Positions 4,645 through 5,147 of a DNA stretch of 5,147 nt are shown here, piece by piece (within the stretch, counting starts at the first letter, position 1; the number at the start of each line of letters is the position of its first letter). The stretch comes from an uncultured Lachnospiraceae bacterium (GTDB lineage: Bacteria > Bacillota_A > Clostridia > Lachnospirales > Lachnospiraceae): NCBI GenBank assembly GCA_902795715.1, contig CADBME010000067.1:1-5147 (forward strand), written 5' to 3'. The position numbers were made by a program, and so were the translations under genes. The notes beneath the pieces are model-generated. The model saw only the letters and a program-made list of their open reading frames with translations, was not told the DNA's origin and did not search any database.

Positions 4645-5147
4645 TCTTGAAATATTTGTTAGTATTGATGTCTGGTTGGTTTGACAAGTATATGTATAGA
4701 GATTTGATTTTAGATGAAAGAGTTGTTGCCTATTATGTAAATAAACCTTTTGATAATAAATTAGTAAATTTATTAAGGAGGGTACATCGTAGCTTAAGAA
4801 TTAATCAGATAATTGATTTGCCAGGCAAAGGTTTGTGGGAGTATAAACTATTAGAACTAATTGATAGAAACACTTGTGTTTTATTTTGTACAGGTACGCT
4901 GTTATTTTTGGGATGGGATTTACTTAATAAAATAAAACGAAAATCAGCTAAAAATGTTTTGTTAATCGTTGACTCTATGCATGCAAATTCTTGGCATTTG
5001 GTGATGGCGAAACCCTATATATTTAATTTTGAATGGGATTTAGTCTTATCATTTGATCAAAATGACTGTGCAGAGTATGGATTCCAGTATTTAGGAAATA
5101 ATTATTATTCCATGCTAAACGAAGAATCGAGTTCTACAATTGAAAGT
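4641..5147 (+). CDS. Probable glycosyltransferase, N-terminal part (3' end outside window)
   Basis: The frame is open from ATG 4641 to the last base, 169 codons with no stop, so the gene continues beyond the window. It begins ILKYLLVLMSGWFDKY and contains VLFCTGTLLFLGW (80-92), VLLIVDSMHANS (106-117) and FEWDLVLSFDQNDCAEYGF (130-148), followed by YY. The pattern of alternating hydrophobic strands plus a late 'SFD..D...YGF' segment resembles glycosyltransferases and related proteins of LPS and capsule clusters. The C-terminal donor-binding half is not visible, so the family is not certain. Start choice is open: AAGGGA (4633-4638) is only 2-3 bases from ATG 4641 but 8 bases from TTG 4647, which would give a protein beginning MKYLL. 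TGA at 4629-4631 excludes earlier starts. G+C is about 27% in sampled lines, far below the preceding SDR gene. The 145-base spacer before it (4496-4640) holds no terminator or clear promoter. Confidence 0.6.
   Translation, partial: MILKYLLVLMSGWFDKYMYRDLILDERVVAYYVNKPFDNKLVNLLRRVHRSLRINQIIDLPGKGLWEYKLLELIDRNTCVLFCTGTLLFLGWDLLNKIKRKSAKNVLLIVDSMHANSWHLVMAKPYIFNFEWDLVLSFDQNDCAEYGFQYLGNNYYSMLNEESSSTIES

Overview
The window looks like part of a surface-polysaccharide (capsule, teichoic-acid-like or exopolysaccharide) gene cluster from a low-G+C Gram-positive-type bacterium (Bacillota). This rests on generally AT-rich DNA, strong purine-rich ribosome binding sites, all genes on the + strand, and gene content. 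Genus cannot be read from the sequence, and no rRNA, tRNA, CRISPR array or insertion sequence is visible.

Layout: (1) bases 2-529 hold the C-terminal part of a LicD-family phosphotransferase that enters from the left edge. (2) Bases 530-918 are about 390 bases with no convincing gene, ending in a possible 11-codon leader ORF. (3) 919-1764 is a complete, more divergent LicD-family gene. (4) 1765-1860 is a 96-base spacer with a perfect 8-bp inverted repeat overlapping a TATAAT hexamer. (5) 1861-2685 is a complete LicD-family gene, a close paralogue of the truncated one at the left edge. (6) 2688-3404 is an IspD/TarI-family cytidylyltransferase, only 2 bases downstream. (7) 3437-4495 is an extended SDR (NAD-dependent epimerase/dehydratase/reductase). 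(8) 4496-4640 is a spacer. (9) 4641 to the right edge is the start of a very AT-rich gene, probably a glycosyltransferase, that runs out of the window.

How the genes could work together (inference): the cytidylyltransferase would activate an alditol phosphate or similar polyol phosphate with CTP. The SDR would make or modify that precursor or the nucleotide-activated unit. The LicD proteins would transfer the phospho-substituent from the CDP donor onto a glycan assembled by glycosyltransferases such as the one at the right edge. The precedent is the animal ISPD (CDP-ribitol synthase) with fukutin/FKRP (LicD-fold ribitol-phosphate transferases). No choline kinase, choline transporter or LicC-type gene is visible, so phosphocholine decoration is possible but not specifically supported.

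G+C content, estimated by eye from sample lines, changes from gene to gene: about 35% in the LicD gene at 919, rising to the high 40s in the SDR, then falling to about 27% in the last gene. With the paralogous LicD copies and the gene-less 530-918 gap, this suggests a mosaic locus assembled by recombination.
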